Counted from the stretch's first letter, positions 26,699 to 35,643 are shown. The stretch: 46,704 bases of DNA from Acidimicrobiales bacterium AG-410-I20 (GCA_003215175.1 QCKS01000009.1:1-46704); one strand, 5' to 3'. The notes: generated from the sequence alone by a model not told the origin. Program-made: numbers and translations.

Positions 26699-27480
26699 CG
26701 CTTTCTTCGTTTGTAATGTTTGACATCTTTGAATGATTTTCGTTCTGTTCCTTCTCCGTGAAGTCCTAAATAGAACTCTCGAACATCTTCGTCTTTAAGT
26801 AGTTTGCTGGCTACACCATCCATAACAATTTTTCCTGTTTCCATGATGTACCCGTAATTTGCTATGGATAAGGCCATATTTGCGTTTTGTTCAATAAGTA
26901 AAACGCTGGTTCCGTCTTTGTTGATCTCTACTATTGTGTCTCTTATCTGAGCAACTAATTTAGGTGCGAGTCCTAATGATGGTTCGTCAAGAATAAGAAG
27001 TTTTGGGTCAACCATTAATGCTCTGCCTATTGCAAGCATTTGTTGTTCTCCACCTGAAAGATATCCGGCAACTGATTTACGTCTCTCAGCAAGAACTGGA
27101 AACATAGTCATAACTCTTTCATGTGCAGTTTTTATAGCTGCTTTGTCTTTGCTGGTAATCGCACCAGCAGTTAAGTTTTCATCTACGGTAAGTTCAGCAA
27201 ATATTCTTCGTCCTTCTAATACTTGGCTTATACCGCTACGAACAATTGTTGAAGGGTTTTTATTATCAATTTGTTCACCGTTAAAGGTGACAGAGCCTTT
27301 AGTGACTTTTCCTTCATGTACATCTAAAAGACCTGTAATAGCACGAGTTGTAGTTGTTTTTCCTGCACCGTTACTTCCCAGTAATGCCACAATGTCTCCT
27401 TCTGGGACCTCTATGGAAAGGCCGCGCAAAACGAGAACTACTTCGTTATAAACCACTTCTAAGTTGGCGATTTCAAGCAT
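26686..27480 (-). CDS. Branched-chain/carboxylate-type ABC transporter ATPase (LivF-like)
   Basis: From ATG 27480, supported by AGGAAA upstream, the protein has 264 residues with Walker A GSNGAGKTT, signature YLSGGEQQMLAIGRAL and Walker B LLILDEPSLGL. The block RSGISQVLEGRRIFAELTVDENL identifies the LivF subtype. An open frame runs upstream to 27537 but enters a strong hairpin and is not coding. The C-terminal tail is basic (HYKRRKRWL) and overlaps LivG. It acts with LivG, LivH, LivM and the binding protein. Confidence 0.93.
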   Translation of the reverse strand: MLEIANLEVVYNEVVLVLRGLSIEVPEGDIVALLGSNGAGKTTTTRAITGLLDVHEGKVTKGSVTFNGEQIDNKNPSTIVRSGISQVLEGRRIFAELTVDENLTAGAITSKDKAAIKTAHERVMTMFPVLAERRKSVAGYLSGGEQQMLAIGRALMVDPKLLILDEPSLGLAPKLVAQIRDTIVEINKDGTSVLLIEQNANMALSIANYGYIMETGKIVMDGVASKLLKDEDVREFYLGLHGEGTERKSFKDVKHYKRRKRWLS

Positions 27481-27510
27481 TTGTTTCCTGGGATTCTCTA
27501 ATAGTTTAAG

Positions 27511-27545
27511 AATTTGGGGTGGCCGTTTACCGGCCACCCCAAATT
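27511..27545 (-). terminator. Strong hairpin between binding protein and LivF genes
   Basis: Fifteen-base perfect arms (27511-27525 and 27531-27545) enclose a five-base loop, just past the binding-protein stop codon. The GC core GGGGTGGCCG makes it very stable. No U-run follows on the minus strand, so it is more likely a partial terminator or an RNA stabiliser that lets the binding protein be made in excess of the ATPases. Confidence 0.75.
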
Positions 27546-27557
27546 ACTTTAAAGCGA

Positions 27558-28985
27558 TTACTCAGCTACGAAGCAAGCACCTTCATATACGTGAGCGGCG
27601 GTAACGTCCGAAACGTATGGGCCACCGTTCATCAAAACTGAACCTGTGCTTCCGCCACCCGAAATGGTTGCAGCTGCATCAAATAGATCAGCTTGGATAT
27701 CAAATATGTAAGACTCGCGCACAATGTAGTCATTGATCTCGCCGCCGTAACCTTGGTTAGGAGCAAGACCCATGTAATCCACAGTTGTTGCGTTAGCTGC
27801 GGCAATAACGCCAGCTCTGGTCAAGTCGCCAGATGCAGCAGCGGCTTCAAGAATTTGATGAGCTGCCATTGCTTCTGTCCAACCAATTGTGTATGCATCA
27901 GATACTGGATCGTCTGGGATTGCCTCTTGCAAAGTAGCAACCATGTCTGTCATACCTGGTACATCTCCTGCATTCCAAGTCAAGTTATATGTTGACTGGT
28001 AGAACGAGGAATCAAGGATAGGAGCAAGAGCTGTTGCTAAAAGCATGTAGTTATATGTTGGTGAGTTTCCTGACCAAACTGCTTCAAATCCTGTAGCAGC
28101 AGCGCCACCCATAAGTTCGGCAAGAAGCGATGGTGCGGTAGTTACCCATACCAAATTCGCTCCTGATTCAACCAATCCAGTAATTACTGGGGTTTGGTCA
28201 GCGCCTGGGATAACTGCGGCTTCTCCATCGTAAACTACTTCAATTCCGAGTGCTTCAGCGGCAATTTTTGCACCTGCTGCACCGTCTTGTCCGTATTCAC
28301 CTGGGTATGAAAGAACAGCGAGTTTCGCGTCACCTTCAACAACATTATTTGCTAAATAATCCACTGCGTTAATGGATTCATAGCAATAATTTGTGTAGGA
28401 CTCGAATACGTTTTCGCCGAATTCTGGATCTGGCCAACCGGAATACCATGAAAGTGGAATAGCTCCCAAACCATCTTCAACAAGTGCTTCTGCTATTGCA
28501 GCAGTGTGAGGTGAACCTGTTGACTGGCTTAAGAAGACAACTCCGTCATCAGCGCTCATCTCTTCATATCGTTCAAGATGTGTAGGAACATCGTAGGCAT
28601 TGTCTTCTACCCAGAAATCAATTTGTTTTCCGGCAATGCCACCATTTGCATTTACTCGATCCCAGTAAGCAGTTTGAGCTGCAATTATTTGAACTACTAG
28701 TGGCGCAAAAGGTCCACTTAAGTCAGCAATAGCGCCAACTCTGATGGTGTCCTCATCAACCCCGTAGTCGTAAATAATTTCAGCTGGTTCTTCCTCAGCT
28801 GGTTCTTCCTCAGCTGGTGCTTCTTCCTCAGCTGGGGCTTCTTCCTCAGCTGGGGCTTCAGTCTCAGCCGGGGCTTCTGTTTCTGCTGGAGCTGAAGACG
28901 ACGAAGAATCTTCATCGCTACTACAAGCTGCAGCAACAACCGTGAAGGCCAGCAAAAGTGCTAGCAATTTCGACACGTGTTTCAT
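27558..28985 (-). CDS. ABC transporter substrate-binding lipoprotein (Leu/Ile/Val-binding family)
   Basis: The 475-residue protein has a lipoprotein signal (LLAFTVVAAAC, Cys21 as lipid site) and an acidic Glu/Ala/Pro repeat linker (about residues 30-70). A Peripla_BP_6 two-lobe domain begins at DTIRVGAIADLSGPF. Typical features include the catalytic-core strand IDFWVEDNAYD and the hinge-region AKLAVLSYPGEYGQDGA. It delivers ligand to the LivHM channel; candidates are amino acids, amides, short carboxylates or aromatic acids. A strong AGAGGGG ribosome-binding site precedes the ATG. Hairpins on both sides suggest that this cistron is expressed at its own level. Confidence 0.93.
   Translation of the reverse strand: MKHVSKLLALLLAFTVVAAACSSDEDSSSSSAPAETEAPAETEAPAEEEAPAEEEAPAEEEPAEEEPAEIIYDYGVDEDTIRVGAIADLSGPFAPLVVQIIAAQTAYWDRVNANGGIAGKQIDFWVEDNAYDVPTHLERYEEMSADDGVVFLSQSTGSPHTAAIAEALVEDGLGAIPLSWYSGWPDPEFGENVFESYTNYCYESINAVDYLANNVVEGDAKLAVLSYPGEYGQDGAAGAKIAAEALGIEVVYDGEAAVIPGADQTPVITGLVESGANLVWVTTAPSLLAELMGGAAATGFEAVWSGNSPTYNYMLLATALAPILDSSFYQSTYNLTWNAGDVPGMTDMVATLQEAIPDDPVSDAYTIGWTEAMAAHQILEAAAASGDLTRAGVIAAANATTVDYMGLAPNQGYGGEINDYIVRESYIFDIQADLFDAAATISGGGSTGSVLMNGGPYVSDVTAAHVYEGACFVAE
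28781..28893. repeat. Imperfect 15/18-base tandem repeat encoding the acidic linker
   Basis: Units such as GGTTCTTCCTCAGCT recur with small changes and encode the Glu/Ala/Pro linker after the lipobox of the binding protein. It is a coding microsatellite that can change length by slippage. Confidence 0.8.
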
Positions 28986-29013
28986 ATATTTTTCCCCTCT
29001 CTTTGGGATTGTG

Positions 29014-29033
29014 CTCAGGCCATATGGCCAGAG
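29014..29033. promoter_or_regulatory. Palindromic hairpin upstream of the binding-protein gene
   Basis: GGCCATATGGCC (29018-29029) is a perfect 12-base palindrome, extended by CTC and GAG outside single mismatches. It lies in the 63-base gap between LivM and the binding-protein start, inside the operon, and may be an RNA processing site or an internal operator. Confidence 0.5.
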
Positions 29034-29048
29034 ATCTTTTTGAACAAT

Positions 29049-30302
29049 TCAGTAACTGAAAGGCCACCCTTTCCAATAGTTTCTTATATTTATCCAAATT
29101 CCATAGAGCCCTAAAGGCTCGAACAACATAAACAACACTATTAACAAACCATAAATGATTTCGTCAAGAGAGCTGTATGGGATCGGATAGCCCAAAGCGG
29201 TTTCATTAATGGATATGAATCCGAAATCGCCATGACCTAAAGAGATAAAGAAGTCCCACATTCCTGAAAATGCTCCGTCACCCTCAGCTTGTTCGGTCAT
29301 CCATTCAATTATTTCTTCTACAAATCTTGGAGATAGAACTACAAAGAAAGTTCCGGCAAGCGCACCAGAAATTCGTCCTATTCCTCCAATGAGAAGGATG
29401 GCTACGAACTCTACTGACAAGATTAAATCCCATGCTTCGGGTGGCATTTGCCCGGCAAAGGAAGCAAGTAGAGCGCCAGCTACTCCTGCATAAAAAGAAG
29501 AAATAGCGAATGCGATGGTTTTATATTTTACTTCGGGCACTCCCATGATTTCAGCGGCTACATCTTGGTCGCGAATTGCCGCTAGAGCACGGCCTGTACG
29601 TGACCGTGCCAAATTCGCTGCCCAAAGAGCAAAAATTATTAGAAGGGCAAGAAGGAAATAATACGTTTTTTGGTTGTCGGTGATATCAAACCAAAACCAA
29701 TGTCCATCTCGAGAAAAATCAAGAAATGGTTCTTCTTCTTTCCAAATTCTTACTTCAAGTTTTGGCCATTTTCGACCAAGTGATCCTGGCCCCGCTATTT
29801 CGGGAAAAATTCTTGACAAATGTAAGCCAATGAAAACTAAACCAAGGGTTGTTATGGCGAGATACAGTCCACGAACTCGAACTGCAGCAGGGGCTACGAG
29901 AATTCCGACAAGTGCAGCGACCACTCCTGAAGCAGGTAGCCAAATCCAGATTGGTAAGCCCCATCCCCATAAATTTGATGAGCCTGGACCCCCAACAAGC
30001 ACTGCGGTATACGCTCCAACCCCCATAAAAAACGCGTGGCCTAAGGAAACTTGGCCGCCGAGACCAGAAAGAATGTTCAGACCTAAAGATGCAATACAGA
30101 AAATAAGCATTCGATTTACAACGCGGAGCCAAGCATTGTCACCTAAGAAGCGAATAAGAGGGACTTGATCAATGACTGGAAGGTCAAAGGGCATTAGAAG
30201 TAGAAGAATAAAACCAATTCCTATAGCCAATTGTTGGGTGCGCGTAGGAAATAACCGTGATTCAGAGGCATACGAGGTATAAAGATTGGGCCGTCCTCTC
30301 AT
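29049..30302 (-). CDS. Branched-chain/carboxylate-type ABC transporter permease (LivM-like)
   Basis: The 417-residue protein has about ten membrane helices. LivM landmarks include NILSGLGGQVSLGHAFFMGVGAYTA near residue 80, VRGLYLAITTLGLVFI and the EAA-like loop GRALAAIRDQDVAAEIMGV, with GGIGRISGALAGTFF later. An extracytoplasmic insert of about 60 residues after the fifth helix (GPGSLGRKWPKLEVRIWKEE onward) is larger than usual. Its start overlaps LivH by four bases, implying coupled translation. It forms the channel with LivH. Confidence 0.93.
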   Translation of the reverse strand: MRGRPNLYTSYASESRLFPTRTQQLAIGIGFILLLLMPFDLPVIDQVPLIRFLGDNAWLRVVNRMLIFCIASLGLNILSGLGGQVSLGHAFFMGVGAYTAVLVGGPGSSNLWGWGLPIWIWLPASGVVAALVGILVAPAAVRVRGLYLAITTLGLVFIGLHLSRIFPEIAGPGSLGRKWPKLEVRIWKEEEPFLDFSRDGHWFWFDITDNQKTYYFLLALLIIFALWAANLARSRTGRALAAIRDQDVAAEIMGVPEVKYKTIAFAISSFYAGVAGALLASFAGQMPPEAWDLILSVEFVAILLIGGIGRISGALAGTFFVVLSPRFVEEIIEWMTEQAEGDGAFSGMWDFFISLGHGDFGFISINETALGYPIPYSSLDEIIYGLLIVLFMLFEPLGLYGIWINIRNYWKGWPFSY

Positions 30303-31273
30303 ACTCGACGAACCTCTTCAGTTCCAAATAAACCATAGGGTTTGATAAGTAGAGCGATCAGCATGACAACATAAGGGATTACTTGTTGATAGCCATACCC
30401 CAAGATGCCTGCTTGACCTGAAAGATATTGTCCAGCAAAAATCTCAACAAACCCTATAAGCATGCCTCCGGCTAGAGCTCCGGGAACGGAATCTAGTCCT
30501 CCAACGATTACTGCTGGTAGGGCTCTAAAAGCAAAGAAGGCTCCTTCACGACTGGCCACACCAGCTGCCGCCCAAGGTGACATTGATGCGAATATTCCTG
30601 CGGCTGCAGCTAAAGCTGAGCCAGCTGCCCAAGCGATAGCGAAAACCATGCCTACATTTATTCCTTGCGCCAATGCTGCTTCTTGATCAAACGCGGTTGC
30701 TTGCATTGCTACTCCGGTTCTTGTGCGGAGAAAGCGCCATATAACAAAGAAAACAAACGCTGCCATAACAACAGCGGCGATATAAGACCATGCAACTGAT
30801 GCACCGCCGATTTTAAAGGTGTCACTACCCCATGGGATACCGAGAGTTCGCGGAGTTAGCATGACTGCGTCGTCAGCGATTACGCGGATCATAACTTCCA
30901 ATCCCAAAGTAATGACCGCCATAGAAAAGACGGGTTCTCCAATCATCGGACGAATGGTTAATCGCTCAATAATTAGGCCAAATACTGCGGTAACAAGCAT
31001 GGCGAGTAATAAAGCAATGCCCCAATGAAGCCAATTCGGACCTGGTAGCCAACGCCCGGGAATATCCCAGTCCATGAAGATCATTGATAAGAACCAGGTT
31101 CCTGCTAGCGCTAACGCCCCGTGAGAAAAATTAACTGTCTGGGTTGCTTTAAATATGAGCACGAACCCCAAAGCAAGAATTGAATATAGGGAACCGAGAG
31201 CAAGCGCTTTGAACAAAGTTTGTATGAATGTGTCAACAGAAGATGCGGCAAGAAGTACTGGAATCGCTGTCAT
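30299..31273 (-). CDS. Branched-chain/carboxylate-type ABC transporter permease (LivH-like)
   Basis: The 324-residue protein has about eight helices. LivH features are LGSLYSILALGFVLIFKATQTVNFSHGALALAG near residue 30, GLIIERLTIRP, the coupling loop TRTGVAMQATAFDQEAALAQGINV, and ALPAVIVGGLDSVPGALAGGMLIGFVE. It overlaps both neighbours by four bases, the acyl-CoA ligase upstream and LivM downstream, so all three are probably translated as a coupled unit. Confidence 0.93.
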   Translation of the reverse strand: MTAIPVLLAASSVDTFIQTLFKALALGSLYSILALGFVLIFKATQTVNFSHGALALAGTWFLSMIFMDWDIPGRWLPGPNWLHWGIALLLAMLVTAVFGLIIERLTIRPMIGEPVFSMAVITLGLEVMIRVIADDAVMLTPRTLGIPWGSDTFKIGGASVAWSYIAAVVMAAFVFFVIWRFLRTRTGVAMQATAFDQEAALAQGINVGMVFAIAWAAGSALAAAAGIFASMSPWAAAGVASREGAFFAFRALPAVIVGGLDSVPGALAGGMLIGFVEIFAGQYLSGQAGILGYGYQQVIPYVVMLIALLIKPYGLFGTEEVRRV

Positions 31274-33141
31274 TGGTACATTGATTCCACTAGTTCACTG
31301 AACATGTCTGCCATAGACGACCGTTTCAGTTTTTGAGTTGCAGTTAACTCGCCGTCTTCATGATCTAGTTCTTTCGGAATCATTCTGAATTTACGAATTG
31401 TTTCAACTCGAGCAAATTTCTCATTTGTCTCGTTAATTACCCCTTGTATGAGTTCAATAACTTCTTCTTTTTCCGATAAGTCTCTGTAGGTCGTATATGG
31501 AATATTTTTTCTTAAAGCCCAATCCCCAACAGTTTCAAGTTCAATTCCGATCAAAGCTGAAAGGAATTTTCGTCGGTCTCCAATCACCATGGCTTCTTTT
31601 ACGTACATTGAGGCTTTTAGACTATTTTCAATCTCCGATGGTGAAATGTTTTTCCCACCAGAGGTAATGATGATGTCTTTCATTCGATCCACGATGCGTA
31701 CATGCGTGCCATCAACCCATTCCCCAACGTCTCCAGTTTTTAACCAACCATCTTCGGTAAAAGTTTCCGCTGTTTTTTCTGGTTTATTCCAGTATCCAGT
31801 AAATACTCCGGGGTGTTTCGTTTGAATTTCGCCTGTTTCGTCATCAATTCTGAAACCGATATCAGCATAGGGTTCACCAACTGTTCCTAATTTCAACCGT
31901 CCGGGACGGTTTGTAGTTGCAACGGCAGAGTTTTCTGTCATCCCATACAGTTCATACACCGGCACACCAATACCCATGAAGAATTCAAGAATCTCTGGCG
32001 AGATAGGAGCAGCTCCTGAACCTGCATGCCAGCAACGGCGAAGGCCAATTCGTTCGAGTAACGGGCGGAAAATAATTGGATAGCCAATTAAATTGAGCAA
32101 CCAACTCTTGACAGTGTGTTTACCGTTATTCCCAACTTTTTCTTTGCCGATAATTGATGCCAATTTAAGGCCGAACTTAAGTAATGCTCGTTTAAAAAAA
32201 GAAGCGTCGTTTCCTTTGATCATTACTGAGGCATGCATTCTTTCCCAAATACGAGGAACAGCAAAAAAGATCGTTGGTTGGATTTCACGCAAATTAATCT
32301 GGACTGTGTCAATTGATTCAGCAAAATTTAGCGTTAATCCACAACTCACAAGATGCCAAGTGGAGAAAATGCGTTCAGCTACATGGCATAAAGGCAAGTA
32401 TGTTAAAACCAAATCGTTTGGAGTGGGTTTTCTCTTTCCTCGTAATCCGTTTTCACCAGTGAGGCGTGTCAAAGCAAATGCAACATTGTCGTTAGTAAGC
32501 ATTGCCCCTTTGGGTGGGCCAGTTGTTCCAGATGTATACACCAACGTCATGACATCATCGCCTTGAGCTTCTGCCATTCGCTTATCTACAGCTCCGCCAT
32601 ATTCTTTACGATGATTACGTCCAATCTCTAAAAAATCTTCCCAGTAAAGAAGCCGGTCATCGTCATAACTCACCACGCCGCGTGGCTCTGTATAAAGAAT
32701 GTGTTTTAAGTCTGGTAAAACACTCGGTTCTATCTCTAGAACTCGATCAACTTGTTCTTGATCTTCAGCGAAGTGAATTGAGGAACCACAATCAGTTAAC
32801 AAATACTCAACTTCTGCAGTTGGATTAGTCGGATACAGTCCGACCGTTACTCCACGGACAGCAACTGCAGCTAAATCCAAAATTACCCATTCTGGACGAT
32901 CTTCCGACTGTATAGAAACTCGATCACCAGGCTCAATATTTAAAGCTAATAGCGCATGGGCTGCGTCAACGATTAGATCCCATGTTTTCGCCCAAGAGTA
33001 TTCTTGCCAAATCCCAAAGTCTTTTTCGCGTAGCGCAATCTGATTTGGTCGCAGTTTTGCCCATTCTTGTGCAAGAGAAGCAACAGTTTCTACACGACTA
33101 AATGCAGACGTATTTTCTGGCTCAGCTAATACCGCTGTCAT
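31270..33141 (-). CDS. Long-chain-type acyl-CoA ligase (AMP-forming)
   Basis: From ATG 33141, which has GGGGGGA just upstream, the protein has 623 residues. The adenylation motifs are TLVYTSGTTGPPKGAML (A3), the YGMTE block (A5), TGDVGEW (A7) and a C-terminal domain with DRMKDIIITSGGKNISPSEIE. It matches the long-chain fatty acyl-CoA ligase (FadD15-like) class, with the extended middle found there. An open frame runs to 33261 but lacks family sequence. It leads the Liv operon with a four-base overlap to LivH, which suggests that the transported compound is activated with CoA on entry. The real acid might be shorter than a fatty acid. Confidence 0.9.
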   Translation of the reverse strand: MTAVLAEPENTSAFSRVETVASLAQEWAKLRPNQIALREKDFGIWQEYSWAKTWDLIVDAAHALLALNIEPGDRVSIQSEDRPEWVILDLAAVAVRGVTVGLYPTNPTAEVEYLLTDCGSSIHFAEDQEQVDRVLEIEPSVLPDLKHILYTEPRGVVSYDDDRLLYWEDFLEIGRNHRKEYGGAVDKRMAEAQGDDVMTLVYTSGTTGPPKGAMLTNDNVAFALTRLTGENGLRGKRKPTPNDLVLTYLPLCHVAERIFSTWHLVSCGLTLNFAESIDTVQINLREIQPTIFFAVPRIWERMHASVMIKGNDASFFKRALLKFGLKLASIIGKEKVGNNGKHTVKSWLLNLIGYPIIFRPLLERIGLRRCWHAGSGAAPISPEILEFFMGIGVPVYELYGMTENSAVATTNRPGRLKLGTVGEPYADIGFRIDDETGEIQTKHPGVFTGYWNKPEKTAETFTEDGWLKTGDVGEWVDGTHVRIVDRMKDIIITSGGKNISPSEIENSLKASMYVKEAMVIGDRRKFLSALIGIELETVGDWALRKNIPYTTYRDLSEKEEVIELIQGVINETNEKFARVETIRKFRMIPKELDHEDGELTATQKLKRSSMADMFSELVESMYQ

Positions 33142-33160
33142 TGTCCCCCCACGACAGATA

Positions 33161-33170
33161 TAACTAGTTA
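33161..33170. promoter_or_regulatory. Palindrome upstream of the ligase-Liv operon
   Basis: TAACTAGTTA is a perfect ten-base palindrome 20 bases before the ligase start, in the 135-base divergent gap to xseA. It is a possible operator half of the kind MarR proteins use; ten-base palindromes also occur by chance. Confidence 0.25.
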
Positions 33171-33276
33171 AAAGATAGTAATAATCAATCAACCGAACAA
33201 GACCGTAGTAGAAAATTTCTTCTTTTTTATTGTCGGGGAGAAACTGAAGAGAAACTTTCACTAATGTGAATTAGTA

Positions 33277-34536
33277 ATGGATATCAACGAATTTTCTGTA
33301 TTTTCTATTTCTGAATTAAGCACATTGCTTAAAGAAGGCTTAGAGACTTTATTTCCTGAACAATTTTGGGTTGAAGGACAAATTTCTAACTTAAAGACCT
33401 CTCGTCCGGGTCATTGTTATTTTGATTTAGTTGAACCAAATGATGAACCTGGACGAGCACCTGCTGCGCTTTTAAATGTCGCTCTCTGGCGAGGTAAAAG
33501 AAACCAAGTTGAAAAAGTACTTTCTGAATCAGGAAATTTAACTTTAAGCGACGATCTTCATGTGCGTATTTTGGCTCGTGTAGATTTTTATCCTCCGAGC
33601 GGACGCTTACAACTGATTATGGATCAAATTGACCCTTCATTTACTCTTGGGCAATTAGCTGTAGAACGCGAGCGATTATTAAAACAGCTTTTCGATGAGG
33701 GGCTTCTTGAAAAAAATGGATTATTACAAGTTCCCGATGTCCCCCTTCGAGTTGGATTGGTTACAAGTGTTGGTTCTGCGGCTCATGCTGATTTCATAAC
33801 AGAAATTTCAAATAGTGGGTTTGGATTTACGGTTTTGGAATATGACAGTCGTGTACAAGGTGAAAATGCGACTGCTGAAATTGTTTTAGGGTTAGAAGTT
33901 CTCTCTTCGCATAACCCAGATGTAATCGTTTTAATTCGAGGTGGCGGATCAACTGCAGATCTTTCAATTTTTGATTCAGAAATAGTTGCTCGCACTATTG
34001 CCGAACTAAATCTTCCAGTTTTTACAGGTATTGGCCATGAAATTGATCGGAGTGTGGCAGATGAGGTCGCTCACAGTTCTTTTAAAACACCGACTGCTTG
34101 TGCAAATGCGTTAGTTACTTATGTAAAAGATTTTTCTGACAAGGTTTCTCGTTTAAGTGACACAATTTTTGAACGGGCAAAATCTGTAATTGATACTGAA
34201 ACTCGTTTCCAAAATGAAACGCGTTCAAAATTAACAAAGATCGTTTCAACGACTTTTACAAGAACAGAGAATACTTTTAATGATTTAGCTAGAAGAGTTT
34301 CTCTTACTGCGCCAAAGCAATTGAACTACCAAAATAACCGGTTAGTCGAACTTGAACGTCGTCTTCGAGTACTTGACCCGGTAAATGTTTTAGCGCGAGG
34401 TTGGTCAATTACTCGACGTAGTGATGGTCAACTTATTACTAAAAAAGAACAAGTAAAAAAAGGTGAAATTCTTATTACTGCGGTGAGTAACGGTACTGTC
34501 GTGTCTACAGTTAGTGATCAAGGAGAAACATCATGA
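33277..34536 (+). CDS. xseA: Exodeoxyribonuclease VII large subunit
   Basis: The 419-residue protein has an N-terminal OB-fold (about residues 10-105: FWVEGQISNLKTSRPGHCYFDL). The catalytic domain has LPLRVGLVTS-like VPLRVGLVTSVGSAAHADF, VIVLIRGGGSTADL and TGIGHEIDRSVADEVAH, followed by TPTACA. A long helical C-terminal region follows. The enzyme degrades single-stranded DNA. It overlaps xseB by four bases. No good ribosome-binding site is visible, so the message may be leaderless or start near the ATG. Confidence 0.97.
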   Translation: MDINEFSVFSISELSTLLKEGLETLFPEQFWVEGQISNLKTSRPGHCYFDLVEPNDEPGRAPAALLNVALWRGKRNQVEKVLSESGNLTLSDDLHVRILARVDFYPPSGRLQLIMDQIDPSFTLGQLAVERERLLKQLFDEGLLEKNGLLQVPDVPLRVGLVTSVGSAAHADFITEISNSGFGFTVLEYDSRVQGENATAEIVLGLEVLSSHNPDVIVLIRGGGSTADLSIFDSEIVARTIAELNLPVFTGIGHEIDRSVADEVAHSSFKTPTACANALVTYVKDFSDKVSRLSDTIFERAKSVIDTETRFQNETRSKLTKIVSTTFTRTENTFNDLARRVSLTAPKQLNYQNNRLVELERRLRVLDPVNVLARGWSITRRSDGQLITKKEQVKKGEILITAVSNGTVVSTVSDQGETS

Positions 34537-34760
34537 CCTCAACTGAAAAAAACCTTCCATCAGTGAGTGATTTAAGTTATGAAGATGCTCTTGCAGAACT
34601 TCAAACAATTTTGAGTGCGTTAGAGGAAGAAACTGTTGATGTTGATCTTTTAGCTTCACAGGTTGCTCGTGCCGATGAATTAATCCACCATTGCCGAGAC
34701 CGTATTGATGTGGCGCGTATACAAGTAGAACGTGTTGTCGAGTCTTTTGAGCAAGAGTAA
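34533..34760 (+). CDS. xseB: Exodeoxyribonuclease VII small subunit
   Basis: The 75-residue protein is an all-helical XseB. SYEDALAELQTILSALEEE is the family's first helix, and the second helix carries the pattern ADELIHHCRDRIDVARIQVERV. Several small subunits wrap the large subunit's helical arm. The ATGA overlap with xseA indicates translational coupling. Confidence 0.95.
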   Translation: MTSTEKNLPSVSDLSYEDALAELQTILSALEEETVDVDLLASQVARADELIHHCRDRIDVARIQVERVVESFEQE

Positions 34761-34767
34761 GTAGTTC

Positions 34768-35577
34768 ATGTTTATTAGAAAACTTTCCGAAGTATCAGCG
34801 TTTGTTGCCGCTGACTTTCCAGATGTTGCTGGGAAAGGAAACATTCGCCTCGCCAAAAAAATTCTTCAAGGCGGAGCGAAAGATTTAGCACGTTCATTTA
34901 GTTATTCCTTAGCGTGTCTTGAGTTACAAGAGACAGGAATTTCTGCGGGTATCAGTTCACTTCCTGAAGATCGTAAAGAAGCGATAGAGGGTTTTGTTGC
35001 TGAAGTATCTGGATGGGAAATTGACTACACATTTCAGGTAGGTAAAGGAGTGAGCAAAGGTGAAATAAGTGGTCTAGAAGACACTTCTAATGAAGAAACT
35101 CTTTTTTTTGGTGCAGTTCTAGCAGCAATGACCGCTTTCCCAGAAGCAAAAACTGCCGTCACTGATCTTGAAGATTCAACCCTTTTAGAAGCGGAGTTAA
35201 AAAAGGTAAACGTTGATCTCGTTGTATCTGAGTCTCCCTTTACTACGGAAGCAGATCTATTTTTTGTTGGAAAAGCTATGCGCGTTCTCAGCTATGAAAT
35301 GGTTCCTAATATTCAAGCGAAAGTTATTGTTCCTACTACTCGTCTTGCAGTGAGTACGCGAGGCTTAGCCCATTGTGTAGCAAAGGAAATAATTGTTTTA
35401 CCGGACTTCATCACCGCTGCTGGTGATCTTATGGGAGACAAAGTGAGTTCACTGATGGGTTCGTTAATTAATGAAATCTTGAATCATCCAGAAGGACCGG
35501 TTCTTGGTGCTTGTTATAAGGCCGAATCCTATTTATCGACTTGGTGTCCTGAGTTGCCGTTTGGTCGACCTATTTAA
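34768..35577 (+). CDS. Unknown protein with a glutamate-dehydrogenase-like Rossmann C-terminal half
   Basis: I do not recognise a named family for this 269-residue protein. The second half resembles the cofactor-binding domain of Glu/Leu/Phe/Val dehydrogenases. ADLFFVGKAMRVLSYEMV matches the CDVLVPAALEGQI region, AKVIVPTTRLAV matches AKIVVEGANGPTT, and IIVLPDFITAAGDLM matches VVPDILANAGGV. The N-terminal catalytic domain with its Lys and Asp is absent, since normal family members have about 420-450 residues. The first 90 residues show no clear similarity. It follows xseB by seven bases and probably shares its transcript. It may bind a nucleotide or act structurally rather than as a dehydrogenase. 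Confidence 0.6.
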   Translation: MFIRKLSEVSAFVAADFPDVAGKGNIRLAKKILQGGAKDLARSFSYSLACLELQETGISAGISSLPEDRKEAIEGFVAEVSGWEIDYTFQVGKGVSKGEISGLEDTSNEETLFFGAVLAAMTAFPEAKTAVTDLEDSTLLEAELKKVNVDLVVSESPFTTEADLFFVGKAMRVLSYEMVPNIQAKVIVPTTRLAVSTRGLAHCVAKEIIVLPDFITAAGDLMGDKVSSLMGSLINEILNHPEGPVLGACYKAESYLSTWCPELPFGRPI

Positions 35578-35643
35578 ATCTTCAAAATAGATTTCTCTAT
35601 CTCGTAGTGGCATGGCGGTAGTTCGCGTACGCTATAGAGGCTT

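Noticed and set aside
26686-27537. Longer LivF start
   Set aside because: The extension runs through the strong hairpin at 27511-27545 and lacks ABC sequence; ATG 27480 has AGGAAA.
28718-28939. Arg/Lys/Leu/Gln-rich open frame on the minus strand inside the binding-protein gene
   Set aside because: It is the frame-shifted reading of the acidic repeat in the true gene and has no independent start or context.
31270-33261. Longer acyl-CoA ligase start
   Set aside because: The extra 40 residues have no family similarity, and ATG 33141 has a strong ribosome-binding site.
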